Positions 1 through 5,853 of a stretch of 28,209 nt of DNA are shown in pieces. A model generated the notes under the pieces. That model was not told the origin of the DNA. It searched no databases and worked only from the letters and a program-made list of their open reading frames with translations. Numbering within the stretch: the first letter of the stretch is position 1; every line of letters begins with the position of its first letter. The stretch is from a virus: positions 1-28,209 of IMG/VR virus record IMGVR_UViG_3300020467_000029; one strand, 5' to 3'. The translations under genes were made by a program, and so were the position numbers.

Positions 1-2
1 TA

Positions 3-104
3 TTACCAACTGACAACAAGAAAATGGTTATGGATAAACTGCTTGTGGCATTTAAAGATGGCGCAGTATTCGATCCAATAAAGTTTCTTGATACTGTCAA
101 ATAG
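3..104 (+). CDS. 3' end of an unknown CDS, cut by the window edge
   Basis: An open frame runs from the left edge to a TAG at 102-104 and encodes the last 33 residues of a protein. The tail is mixed charged and hydrophobic (KKMVMDKLLVAF, then FDPIKFLDTVK) and looks protein-like, with no low-complexity sequence. I do not recognise the family. It runs in the same direction as the early genes to its right, so it probably belongs to the early or replication side of the genome. Thirty-three codons without a stop is weak evidence by itself. The main support is the orientation and the structured non-coding stretch that begins straight after the stop. Confidence 0.4.
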   Translation, partial: LPTDNKKMVMDKLLVAFKDGAVFDPIKFLDTVK

Positions 105-113
105 AACCCATGG

Positions 114-159
114 TAGGCTTAATGTAGGGACAAGTTCTGAAACCCAATGACCTAAAGCC
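114..159 (+). ncRNA. Hairpin element, copy 1 of a tandem RNA-like motif
   Basis: The 20-nt core GGGACAAGTTCTGAAACCCA lies at 127-146. GGG 127-129 can pair with CCC 143-145, leaving the same 13-nt loop as copy 2. An outer stem is available as GGCTT 116-120 with AAGCC 155-159, or TAGG 114-117 with CCTA 151-154. The core differs from copy 2 at one position only, inside the loop, while the outer stems differ in sequence. That is the pattern of a conserved RNA structure, but a DNA-level protein-binding iteron cannot be excluded. I recognise no known riboswitch or ncRNA class. Confidence 0.4.
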
Positions 160-163
160 GACT

Positions 164-213
164 TAACTAACAGAGTGAGATCAGAAAAATCATCATGCTC
201 ATTCTGTTAGTTA
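164..213 (+). repeat. 16-bp stem-loop between the two hairpin elements
   Basis: Positions 164-179 and 198-213 form a 16-bp inverted repeat, with a single G-T wobble at 175/202 and an 18-nt loop. No T-tract follows, so it is not a canonical intrinsic terminator. It sits between the two copies of the conserved hairpin element and may be part of the same transcript. As DNA it could also be a protein-binding or replication-related cruciform. The pairing is seen directly; the role is unknown. Confidence 0.45.
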
Positions 214-263
214 CTTATTTAATTAGTGGTATCAGCTAAGTAGCCGAATCCAGCTTGAAAGAG

Positions 264-301
264 CCTATATTGGGACAACTTCTGAAACCCATTTATATAG
301 G
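264..301 (+). ncRNA. Hairpin element, copy 2 of a tandem RNA-like motif
   Basis: CCTATAT 264-270 pairs with ATATAGG 295-301, and TGGG 271-274 pairs with CCCA 288-291. This gives 11 bp with a 3-nt bulge (292-294) and a 13-nt loop, ACAACTTCTGAAA. The core at 272-291 matches copy 1 at 19 of 20 positions. Both copies are followed by a strong intrinsic terminator (371-426) and then a CDS, which resembles a tandem-aptamer leader. The biological role is inference. Confidence 0.42.
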
Positions 302-370
302 AAGCACCCCTGAGTATGCTGACTAAGTTTATACCAGGTGTAATGGGCAAACTAATAAAAAGCCACTAAT

Positions 371-426
371 TGGGAGTAAATGGGGAAAGTACCAGTGACG
401 TGCTGGCATTTACTCCCACTTTTTTT
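371..426 (+). terminator. Strong intrinsic terminator ahead of the 149-aa gene
   Basis: A perfect 12-bp stem pairs TGGGAGTAAATG (371-382) with CATTTACTCCCA (407-418). A second small stem, CCAG/CTGG, sits inside it, and a T-rich tract follows from 420. This is a classic rho-independent terminator for rightward transcription. It ends only about 20 nt before the start of the next CDS, so it either ends the upstream non-coding transcript or works as an attenuator for that gene. Confidence 0.8.
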
Positions 427-447
427 AACAATAACAAAGGAAAGCCA

Positions 448-897
448 ATGTCTAAATTAACAGTTAGGGAGCAAGATGCTCTTACTCAAAAAATTATTGA
501 TAGAATACAAGATATAGAAATACAAAATGCTAAAGCAGATTTTAAACCTATCAAAAAACAATTTGATGATATTAAAAATAGATTTCAGCATCTTCATAAT
601 GAAAAAGAAGATATAGAAAGAAAACTTGATATCTTAAGTGAAGGACATGAAAAATTAAGAGACAAATTTAACAAAGATAGAAGGTTTGCCAGACTTTCTC
701 AAATTACTCACCATCATTGGCGTGGTGATGTGTTGGACGAATGGGCTATTCGTAAAGAAGATTGTTGTGACACTAGAGCTAACATTTCCAGAGATGTTAT
801 AATAGCAACATTAAAAACTAAAGAAGATGTAGAAAAACTAATATCTGAACTTGTTGTTGTTTACCAACCTCGCAAAAAGCTAAAGATAGCTAGTTAG
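448..897 (+). CDS. Unknown coiled-coil protein (149 aa)
   Basis: I choose the ATG at 448 because AAAGGAAAG lies just upstream and because the longer frame to 370 would run through the terminator. The first ~85 residues are strongly helical and charged, with heptad-like K/E/D spacing typical of a coiled coil. The C-terminal half (QITHHHWRGDVLDEW, then KEDVEKLISEL) looks like a small folded domain. I recognise no family and see no catalytic motif, signal peptide or membrane segment. The gene converges on the RuvC-like gene and overlaps its end by 8 nt. It stands directly behind the tandem hairpins and terminator, so its expression may be controlled by attenuation. Confidence 0.8.
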   Translation: MSKLTVREQDALTQKIIDRIQDIEIQNAKADFKPIKKQFDDIKNRFQHLHNEKEDIERKLDILSEGHEKLRDKFNKDRRFARLSQITHHHWRGDVLDEWAIRKEDCCDTRANISRDVIIATLKTKEDVEKLISELVVVYQPRKKLKIAS

Positions 898-1363
898 ATT
901 TATAGATTCCCCAGTAGGCTATCAAACTGGCTTCAGCAATTCCATCTTGGTTTTTCTGTTGCCAGAGATGGCTGCCATTGGGCATTAACTCTGATGCTCT
1001 TTTTCTAGCAAAGTCTTTGTCTGAAGTACAATTAAGGTCTTTTTTCCAAGTTCTTGATGCTACTTCTGTATATGACCAGCCTCCAGCTACTAAAAGACCT
1101 AGATAAACACCATAACCCATGCCAGTAGCAAATGTGCTTACCAATCCTTGCTTTGGCATAGCTTGTTGTTTTTCTATATATACATGGTCAGGATCATGTT
1201 CATCTAGCATTGACATTAATGTCCACATATCTAGGAATCTTTTAGTCTTAGCTTTAGTCTTTAACTGGAATATAGGTGCTTTTTCAGCATGAACTGTTAA
1301 AGTTTCATTATTAAAAAAGGATAATCCTCCTGATAACCCAGGATCAATTCCGCATATTATCAT
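890..1363 (-). CDS. RuvC-like Holliday junction resolvase
   Basis: This 157-aa protein has the RuvC/RNase H-fold pattern. GIDPGLSGG at the N-terminus supplies the first acidic residue (D7), VYIEKQ supplies E64, and DGIAEASLIAYWG near the end supplies D140 and E144 in the place of the usual HD.ADA motif. Length and motif spacing fit phage RuvC or poxvirus A22-type endonucleases, which cut four-way DNA junctions made during recombination or replication before packaging. It is co-transcribed with the upstream XRE gene, whose 3' end it overlaps by 20 nt, and converges on the 149-aa gene. Function is assigned by motif recognition only. Confidence 0.85.
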   Translation of the reverse strand: MIICGIDPGLSGGLSFFNNETLTVHAEKAPIFQLKTKAKTKRFLDMWTLMSMLDEHDPDHVYIEKQQAMPKQGLVSTFATGMGYGVYLGLLVAGGWSYTEVASRTWKKDLNCTSDKDFARKRASELMPNGSHLWQQKNQDGIAEASLIAYWGIYKSN

Positions 1364-1580
1364 TTATCGCCTCCACATTGATTTGACAGTTGAGGGCTTC
1401 TGCCCAACAATACAAATTAAATGCTGTTGGCTTTCTGTTTCCAGTTTCCCATTTCGCCACTAAGCCAGTAGCACAGCCGATTATATGATCTAATTCATTC
1501 TGTGATATTCCTAGTTTATATCGTCTGGTGGTAAACTGTGAGATTACATCAGTAATCCATTCTTGTTCTTTAGTTTGCAT
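1344..1580 (-). CDS. XRE-type HTH regulator (Cro-like candidate)
   Basis: This 78-aa protein is made of little more than a Cro/C1-type helix-turn-helix. QNELDHIIGC (helix 2), then GLVAKWETGNRKPT (recognition helix and the conserved WE.G.R.P turn) occupy residues ~27-52. GAGGTG stands just ahead of the ATG. It is the first gene of a leftward pair with the RuvC-like resolvase and diverges from the 1693 gene across a 112-bp region with two operator-like palindromes. By analogy with lambdoid switches it may be the Cro counterpart of the CI-like protein at 2277. Which regulator binds which palindrome cannot be read from sequence. Confidence 0.85.
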   Translation of the reverse strand: MQTKEQEWITDVISQFTTRRYKLGISQNELDHIIGCATGLVAKWETGNRKPTAFNLYCWAEALNCQINVEAINDNMRN

Positions 1581-1597
1581 TTCACACCTCTTATGTG

Positions 1598-1627
1598 AAT
1601 ATGACTAGATAACTAGGTATTTTTCAA
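1598..1627 (-). promoter_or_regulatory. Leftward promoter for the XRE/RuvC pair
   Basis: On the - strand, TTGAAA (plus 1622-1627) and CATATT (plus 1598-1603) are separated by 18 nt and lie upstream of the XRE start at 1580. The palindrome at 1603-1618 fills the spacer, so a bound regulator would block RNA polymerase. Confidence 0.5.
1603..1618. promoter_or_regulatory. Operator candidate O1
   Basis: GACTAGATAACTAGGT is an imperfect palindrome. It matches 12 of 14 defined positions of the consensus GCCTAnATAnCTAGGC derived from four sites in this window. It lies in the spacer of the leftward promoter. Its centre is 42 bp from that of O2, about four helical turns. Confidence 0.6.
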
Positions 1628-1633
1628 TAGCAC

Positions 1634-1661
1634 TTGACTTATATGCCTAAATAACTATTCT
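1634..1661 (+). promoter_or_regulatory. Rightward promoter for the winged-helix/CI-like genes
   Basis: TTGACT (1634-1639) and TATTCT (1656-1661) with a 16-nt spacer form a sigma70-like promoter. It lies 31 nt before the GGAGGTG ribosome-binding site at 1680 of the 1693 gene. Operator candidate O2 overlaps the spacer and -10. Confidence 0.5.
1645..1660. promoter_or_regulatory. Operator candidate O2
   Basis: GCCTAAATAACTATTC matches 12 of 14 defined positions of the four-site consensus, with the right half degenerate. It overlaps the spacer and -10 of the rightward promoter, where binding would repress transcription of the regulator genes. Confidence 0.5.
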
Positions 1662-1692
1662 TAACATATTAATTACTACGGAGGTGCAACTC

Positions 1693-2268
1693 ATGGGTAA
1701 GTTTAATGACTATCCATTAGAACTCAGGATTTCTAGAGCCACCATAATGAAGGGCAAGATGATTCTTGAGCAAATACAAAACAATAGAAACAATAATAAA
1801 TGGCTGCAATACACCAATTCAACCAGATCACGCTTCAATTTTGCCACATGGCTTGTTCATTCTTTTTATTCAAATAGATTATTAACCCCAGGAGTTATGG
1901 CAACTGAAATGGGAGTCAGCCGTAAAACCATAGATGAAATAGCATCTGATTGGTTAGCAGAAGGGTGGCTTATTAAAGAAAAAGGTACTGGAATCCATAT
2001 CCATAAAGTATTTTTTCACCCATCAGATGAAGTTTTGGAAATAAATAATGAATGGTTTGAATGGTATGAAGAAACAATTATGCCAATGGTATCTAAGGCT
2101 TATGATTTATGGAAATCTAGTCTTGAAAGTAGAAAAGATTTGCAATATGAATCACAATTCAATACAACCACAGGTTCTAACTTGAGTGGTATTGAAGATA
2201 ATGTCGCTTCTTTTATTCTAAATACTAAACAGAAACAAAGAAGCAAAAAGGATAAAACGACTACATAA
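1693..2268 (+). CDS. Winged-helix DNA-binding protein
   Basis: The ATG at 1693 is preceded by a full GGAGGTG (1680-1686), so I prefer it to the GTG at 1684, which lies inside that ribosome-binding site. The 191-aa product has a clear helix-turn-helix at residues ~64-90: LTPGVMATEMGVSRKTIDEI, followed by a basic wing (GWLIKEKGTGIHI), as in MarR/DtxR-like winged helices. The rest is helical and the C-terminus is very basic (KQKQRSKKDK). It is the first gene after the operator-controlled rightward promoter and is 8 bp from the CI-like gene. A transcription regulator is most likely; a replication initiator is a weaker alternative. Confidence 0.75.
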   Translation: MGKFNDYPLELRISRATIMKGKMILEQIQNNRNNNKWLQYTNSTRSRFNFATWLVHSFYSNRLLTPGVMATEMGVSRKTIDEIASDWLAEGWLIKEKGTGIHIHKVFFHPSDEVLEINNEWFEWYEETIMPMVSKAYDLWKSSLESRKDLQYESQFNTTTGSNLSGIEDNVASFILNTKQKQRSKKDKTTT

Positions 2269-2276
2269 GGTGCAAA

Positions 2277-2843
2277 ATGGCAGACACACTAGAAATAGTG
2301 CATAGCTGGGTTCTAAATACTCTTAGCAAAAAAGGGTGGAGTGCTAGAAAATGGGCAATTGAAGCTGGTGTAGCTCCTTCCACCTTGCAAAGATTTATTA
2401 AGGAAAAACCGTGGTGTTTATCACAAGTTGTAATTGTCAAGCTTGGAGCAATTAGCAAATCATACCCAGACTTTCCTAATCCTCAAGCTCTTGTTTCCAA
2501 AGTAAAACATTTACCAATAATGGTATTTAAAAAAGGTGCGTTAATGGAAACAGAAAAAACAATAGTTACCACAGAAGATATTTCTCCTAAAGCTTTTGCT
2601 ATTCCAGTTCAATGGAACACTATGGACTTAGCTGGCTATCATATAGGAGATACAATAGTTGTTGATCCTGACATAAAACCAACAGATGGTAAATGTGTCC
2701 TGATACAATTTCAAAATAAAATACAGATTATGGAATACAGAACACCATACTTGCTTCCTAGATCGGCACAAAGCCAACAAGAAATAGATGTAGGATTGGT
2801 TGATATAATGGGAGTTGTTGTTCAGTTAATCCGTAAAGTCTAA
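2277..2843 (+). CDS. CI-like repressor with degenerate S24/LexA domain
   Basis: The 188-aa protein has an N-terminal HTH (residues ~22-45: SARKWAIEAGVAPSTLQRF) and a C-terminal domain of the LexA/UmuD/CI peptidase S24 fold. GYHIGDTIVVDPD, then GKCVLIQFQNKIQIMEYR and the closing IMGVVVQLIR are typical S24 strands. The nucleophile position of the usual G-[DN]-S-M motif reads WNTM, giving Thr115 instead of Ser. No Lys stands where LexA-type proteins have VKR (here IMEYR). Self-cleavage is therefore doubtful, and induction may use an antirepressor or another signal. It is probably the lysogeny repressor and acts on the palindromic operators nearby. The start follows AAGGTG. Confidence 0.8.
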   Translation: MADTLEIVHSWVLNTLSKKGWSARKWAIEAGVAPSTLQRFIKEKPWCLSQVVIVKLGAISKSYPDFPNPQALVSKVKHLPIMVFKKGALMETEKTIVTTEDISPKAFAIPVQWNTMDLAGYHIGDTIVVDPDIKPTDGKCVLIQFQNKIQIMEYRTPYLLPRSAQSQQEIDVGLVDIMGVVVQLIRKV

Positions 2844-2854
2844 AAAAATTTAAT

Positions 2855-2860
2855 TATAAT
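2855..2860 (+). promoter_or_regulatory. -10 box of the recombination/integration operon promoter
   Basis: A perfect TATAAT lies directly against the best operator palindrome (2861-2876), upstream of the 2891 gene. No good -35 is visible at the expected distance (2832-2837 reads CGTAAA), so the promoter may need an activator, perhaps the protein bound at the palindrome. Confidence 0.45.
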
Positions 2861-2876
2861 GCCTATATATCTAGGC
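2861..2876. promoter_or_regulatory. Operator candidate O3 (best match)
   Basis: GCCTATATATCTAGGC is the strongest copy, with outer GCCTA/TAGGC half-sites in perfect inverted symmetry. It abuts a TATAAT and would cover the transcription start of the operon that begins at 2891, linking the recombination and integration genes to the immunity regulator. Confidence 0.65.
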
Positions 2877-2890
2877 AAATGAGGTGTAAT

Positions 2891-3154
2891 ATGTATAAAA
2901 TGACTAGAAAAGACATCAAATGGTTTGCAGAGGAAATTGCTCCAATGATCTATCCACACGATATGAATGAGTTTGCTCAAAAAGTTAAAGCCAAATCAAG
3001 AAATAGCAGATTCGACATATATACATTCTTGGAAGTTTCAAAACTAGCTTGGGAAGGTCGCAATAGTCCTCATGCTCAAGAAGATTGGTTGGGTATCAAA
3101 CTTAAACAACAATATGAGGAGGGTAAAAATGGCACTAACAAAACAGCAGCTTAG
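2891..3154 (+). CDS. Unknown small protein (88 aa)
   Basis: I choose the ATG at 2891, five bases after GAGGTG (2881-2886); the ATG at 2879 overlaps that ribosome-binding site. The protein is a compact soluble helical domain (KDIKWFAEEIAPMIYPHDM, then KVKAKSRNSRFDIYTFLEV) with several aromatic residues and a disordered Lys/Asn-rich tail. I do not recognise it. It is first in the operon with the YqaJ exonuclease, whose start it overlaps by 26 nt, so it probably serves DNA recombination or its control. Confidence 0.75.
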   Translation: MYKMTRKDIKWFAEEIAPMIYPHDMNEFAQKVKAKSRNSRFDIYTFLEVSKLAWEGRNSPHAQEDWLGIKLKQQYEEGKNGTNKTAA

Positions 3155-3998
3155 TGAACGTAAAAACTTTATAGGTTCATCAGAAGCTAAGATTATAGCC
3201 GATGGTTCATTCTCTGATTGGGCAAAGCTCATATCAGAAAAGAAAGGTGAGCAAGAACGTCTTGTTACCAAACAATTACAGTTCATGTTTGATACTGGTA
3301 ATTTTATGGAGCCGTATGTTCTAGATAGCTTTGCTTTAATGACTGATATGAAAGTAGGTGCTAGAGGAACTGGCAAAACAATAGACCATGAAGGAGTGCC
3401 AATACATTCCACTTATGATGCTATTGCCTCAGATGGAAACCCAGTAGAAGCAAAGACTCATTGGGGTTTTATGAATATGGACGAATTGTGTGATCTTTAT
3501 GCTCCACAATGTCAACATCATATGCACACAAGAGCAAAAGATCATTGTTATATAGCTGTATTTTTTGGAGTTCATTGCCGTATGGAATACAGAAAATTAC
3601 AGAGAGATGATGCTTGGCTTCAAATGTATTTAGACCAATGTAAACAGTTTTGGCATTGGTACACAAAAGACATTATGCCTGATGCGTTTTCAATGCTTCC
3701 ACCAGTTGACTGGACAGATCAAATTACAATCAACATGAATGAGCTTGAGTGCTGGGATTCCAAAATGCAATCACAGATGAATCTCAATGCCCAGGATATT
3801 ATTGAAGCCTCAAAAGCCAATAAGATTGCTGATACGGCTAAAACAGAAATTAAACATTATTTGCCTGATAACTGTCGCAAAATGGTGTTGGATCTGTCAG
3901 GCAACCTAGAAGGCGATAAGATTATCGTTACTAGGAGCAAATCCAATACTGTAACACTTAAACATCAACCAAAGAAGGAAAATAAAGATGGCAACTAA
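3129..3998 (+). CDS. YqaJ-family (lambda-exo-like) exonuclease
   Basis: The 289-aa product has the YqaJ/lambda exonuclease nuclease core: IGSSEAKII near the N-terminus (as in the family IGGSDA block), E61 in NFMEPYVLDSF, D97 in STYDAIASDG, E107-x-K109 in VEAKTH, then the Gln/His-rich helix CQHHMHTRAKDHCYIAVFFG. These enzymes resect double-stranded ends 5'-3' to give single strands for an annealing partner. I choose the ATG at 3129, after GAGGAGGG; longer versions would extend further into the upstream gene. The annealing protein follows directly with an 11-nt overlap, giving a Red-like pair. Confidence 0.88.
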   Translation: MALTKQQLSERKNFIGSSEAKIIADGSFSDWAKLISEKKGEQERLVTKQLQFMFDTGNFMEPYVLDSFALMTDMKVGARGTGKTIDHEGVPIHSTYDAIASDGNPVEAKTHWGFMNMDELCDLYAPQCQHHMHTRAKDHCYIAVFFGVHCRMEYRKLQRDDAWLQMYLDQCKQFWHWYTKDIMPDAFSMLPPVDWTDQITINMNELECWDSKMQSQMNLNAQDIIEASKANKIADTAKTEIKHYLPDNCRKMVLDLSGNLEGDKIIVTRSKSNTVTLKHQPKKENKDGN

Positions 3999-4623
3999 AA
4001 ACTCAGCTAAATCGGTTTGGGCTACCTTGTCTGCAATAGACGTATCTGACCATATAGAAAAGAAAGGTCAGTTCAGCTATGTCTCATGGGCATGGGCTTG
4101 GGCATTGGTAAAGCAACATTATCCAACTGCTACATTTGAAAAGCATACTTTCAATGATAATCAAAATAATATATTACCTTTTATGAGAGATTCTTTAACA
4201 TTTACTTATGTATCTGTTTCAGTAACTATTGAAGGTATTACTCAATCAGAAATTTATCCAGTATTAGGCAATAGAAATGAGCCTCTAAAAGCAGCAACAT
4301 CATTTCAAGTCAATACTGCCTTACAAAGAGGTCTTGTTAAGTGTTTAGCTTATCATGGTCTTGGCACTTCCATATATGCTGGTGAGGATTTACCAGTTAT
4401 GGATAAAGATTATCTTGATATTAAGAAAGCTACTAAAAGTGAACAAGATCATGCTCATTATCAACGTATAGATTCAGCATTAGGTGCTTGTAAGGATAAA
4501 GACGAGCTTATTGCAACTTGGAAATCAGAGGCACCTGTAATAGCCAAGCTGGATAACAAAGTTGTTAGTAAGCTTCAAGGTCATTACAAGACTTATCTCA
4601 ATAAACTTAAAGCGGCTGCTTAA
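3988..4623 (+). CDS. Sak/DUF1071-type single-strand annealing protein
   Basis: The 211-aa protein starts with the signature of the DUF1071/Sak group: VWATLSAIDVSDHIEKK, followed by YVSWAWAWALVKQHYP. AATSFQVNTALQRGLVKCLAYHGLG in the middle matches the family's conserved GDA.TNALKRC-type segment, and a charged helical C-terminus follows. These are Rad52-like proteins that anneal complementary single strands made by the exonuclease. It starts inside the exonuclease gene (11-nt overlap, with AAGGAAA upstream), and its TAA overlaps the next ATG by one base. It probably acts in phage recombination, replication or genome circularisation. Confidence 0.82.
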   Translation: MATKNSAKSVWATLSAIDVSDHIEKKGQFSYVSWAWAWALVKQHYPTATFEKHTFNDNQNNILPFMRDSLTFTYVSVSVTIEGITQSEIYPVLGNRNEPLKAATSFQVNTALQRGLVKCLAYHGLGTSIYAGEDLPVMDKDYLDIKKATKSEQDHAHYQRIDSALGACKDKDELIATWKSEAPVIAKLDNKVVSKLQGHYKTYLNKLKAAA

Positions 4624-4961
4624 TGGATAGACGATACCCATTATCGTATCTTTTAGAGACTTTCTGTGGTTTAGATTCAAATACAAAGAATCTAAATCGC
4701 TGGAAAGCTTTACTAAGAAAATCAACTGTGCCAATAATTCTAGATAGTGGTAATTGGCTAATTAAAGAAAAAGACTTTTATAACTTCTTGAAGGGTAGGG
4801 AACATTGCTTCAAGTACGAAAAAGAAAAGATAGAAAAAGCTTATATATTCAAGGAACAGTCCAAACCCCAAACGGAAACATCAGGGTTAAACAGTCTGCA
4901 AAAACTACTAGCCGTAAAGAAGCAGAAAAACTTGCTCATGAAATCTATGGACAAATATTAG
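4623..4961 (+). CDS. Probable excisionase (winged-helix), overlapping the integrase
   Basis: The first ~60 residues look like an AlpA/Xis-type winged helix: YLLETFCGL (helix), NLNRWKALL with the usual Trp, then PIILDSGNWLIKEKDFYNFL, the wing and final helix. Such proteins bend attP/attL DNA and steer the integrase toward excision. The frame runs 112 aa to 4961, overlapping the integrase by 157 nt. The Lys-rich tail past residue ~61 is therefore read from sequence that is clearly integrase in another frame. The start is coupled to the preceding stop (TAATG). The order Xis-Int is typical of phages. Confidence 0.6.
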   Translation: MDRRYPLSYLLETFCGLDSNTKNLNRWKALLRKSTVPIILDSGNWLIKEKDFYNFLKGREHCFKYEKEKIEKAYIFKEQSKPQTETSGLNSLQKLLAVKKQKNLLMKSMDKY

Positions 4962-5821
4962 ATCAGGCATATGGACGAGGACACTCCCCAAACTATAGCT
5001 TTAGAGATGCTTCGATTGATTACCTTAATGCAAAGGAGTCAATCGACAGATCAACCGAAGCAAGAATACGATTTCTTGATCTATATTTCGGGAGTACCCG
5101 TTTGTCTGACATTAACAATGGAATGTTCAACGAAGTACTTAATAGAGTTAAGCCAGGAATCAAACCCTCTTACTTTAATAGAATCCGATCATGCCTTGTC
5201 GCAATCCTCAACTACGGCTCCAAACAAAGAAGCCCAAATATTGCCATTCAGAAAATTGAAAGACGAAAAGTAGGAAAGCCAAAACCAGTCTTTCTTCCAT
5301 ATAACGAACAAGAAAGATTAATTGATGCTTTTAACCCAATTCTCCAACCACTTATCATTTTCCTTTGCTATACAGGAGCTAGAATTGGCGAAGCCGTCTG
5401 TCTATTATGGAAGGACGTTGATATGGATAAACGGACTATCACATTCTGGGACACCAAGAACGGCGATTTTAGGTCTATCCCCATGCACGACAGAATATAC
5501 GAAAGCCTACGTTTGCTTAACAGAGAACGGGAAGGTCCAGTATTCCTATCAACTTCACTTAAGCCCTTCAGGTATTTCTATACAAGAAGTGGTAACCCTT
5601 TGGGGAAAACTCATAGTAGGGCTGTCGAAAAAGCCCTGGGTAAACATAGAAGATTTAAAGTTCACAACTGGAGATCACATTGGGCATCTACCCATGCGTT
5701 AGCTGGTATTAACGACAAGAAGCTAATGGCTCTTGGTGGTTGGAATGATACTAAATCTGTAGCCCATTATATTAAGCTAAACCCTGAACAGCTTAGAGAC
5801 GATATTAACAAAATGAAATAA
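4805..5821 (+). CDS. int: Tyrosine integrase
   Basis: The 338-aa protein carries the full tyrosine recombinase set: R193 in YTGARIGEAV, K218 in the DTKNG beta-hairpin, H287-x-x-R290 in VHNWRSHWAS, W313 in ALGGW and the nucleophile Y322 in SVAHYIK. An arm-binding N-terminal strand region (residues 1-45) and a SAM-like core-binding domain (~62-150) come first. The start is a TTG at 4805 with GGTAGGG upstream; a later start would remove the N-terminal domain. It inserts the phage into a host tRNA gene, using the attP core at 6436-6485 about 0.6 kb downstream. A short hairpin follows the stop. Confidence 0.93.
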   Translation: MLQVRKRKDRKSLYIQGTVQTPNGNIRVKQSAKTTSRKEAEKLAHEIYGQILDQAYGRGHSPNYSFRDASIDYLNAKESIDRSTEARIRFLDLYFGSTRLSDINNGMFNEVLNRVKPGIKPSYFNRIRSCLVAILNYGSKQRSPNIAIQKIERRKVGKPKPVFLPYNEQERLIDAFNPILQPLIIFLCYTGARIGEAVCLLWKDVDMDKRTITFWDTKNGDFRSIPMHDRIYESLRLLNREREGPVFLSTSLKPFRYFYTRSGNPLGKTHSRAVEKALGKHRRFKVHNWRSHWASTHALAGINDKKLMALGGWNDTKSVAHYIKLNPEQLRDDINKMK

Positions 5822-5842
5822 CCCTCACGACAGTAGTGGGGA
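5822..5842 (+). other. Short hairpin after the integrase
   Basis: C5823-C5828 pairs with G5836-G5841 (six pairs, one T-G wobble) around a 7-nt loop. No T-tract follows, so it is a poor terminator. It may only protect the int mRNA 3' end. Part of it (5831-5843) recurs inverted at 6560-6572. Confidence 0.35.
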
Positions 5843-5853
5843 AGGAAAGTAAA

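Noticed and set aside
1098-1233. Extra operator half-sites (CCTAGATA near 1098 and ATCTAGG near 1227)
   Set aside because: They are single half-sites within the RuvC-like coding sequence, without the second half of the palindrome at the right spacing.
4797-4835. Programmed frameshift fusing excisionase and integrase
   Set aside because: No canonical slippery heptamer; runs of only five A. The TTG start with its own ribosome-binding site explains Int production more simply. Kept only as a remark in the finding on the overlap.
4971-5702. Rightward frames of 100 and 126 codons inside the integrase
   Set aside because: They are out-of-frame shadows of a well-supported tyrosine recombinase with all catalytic residues.
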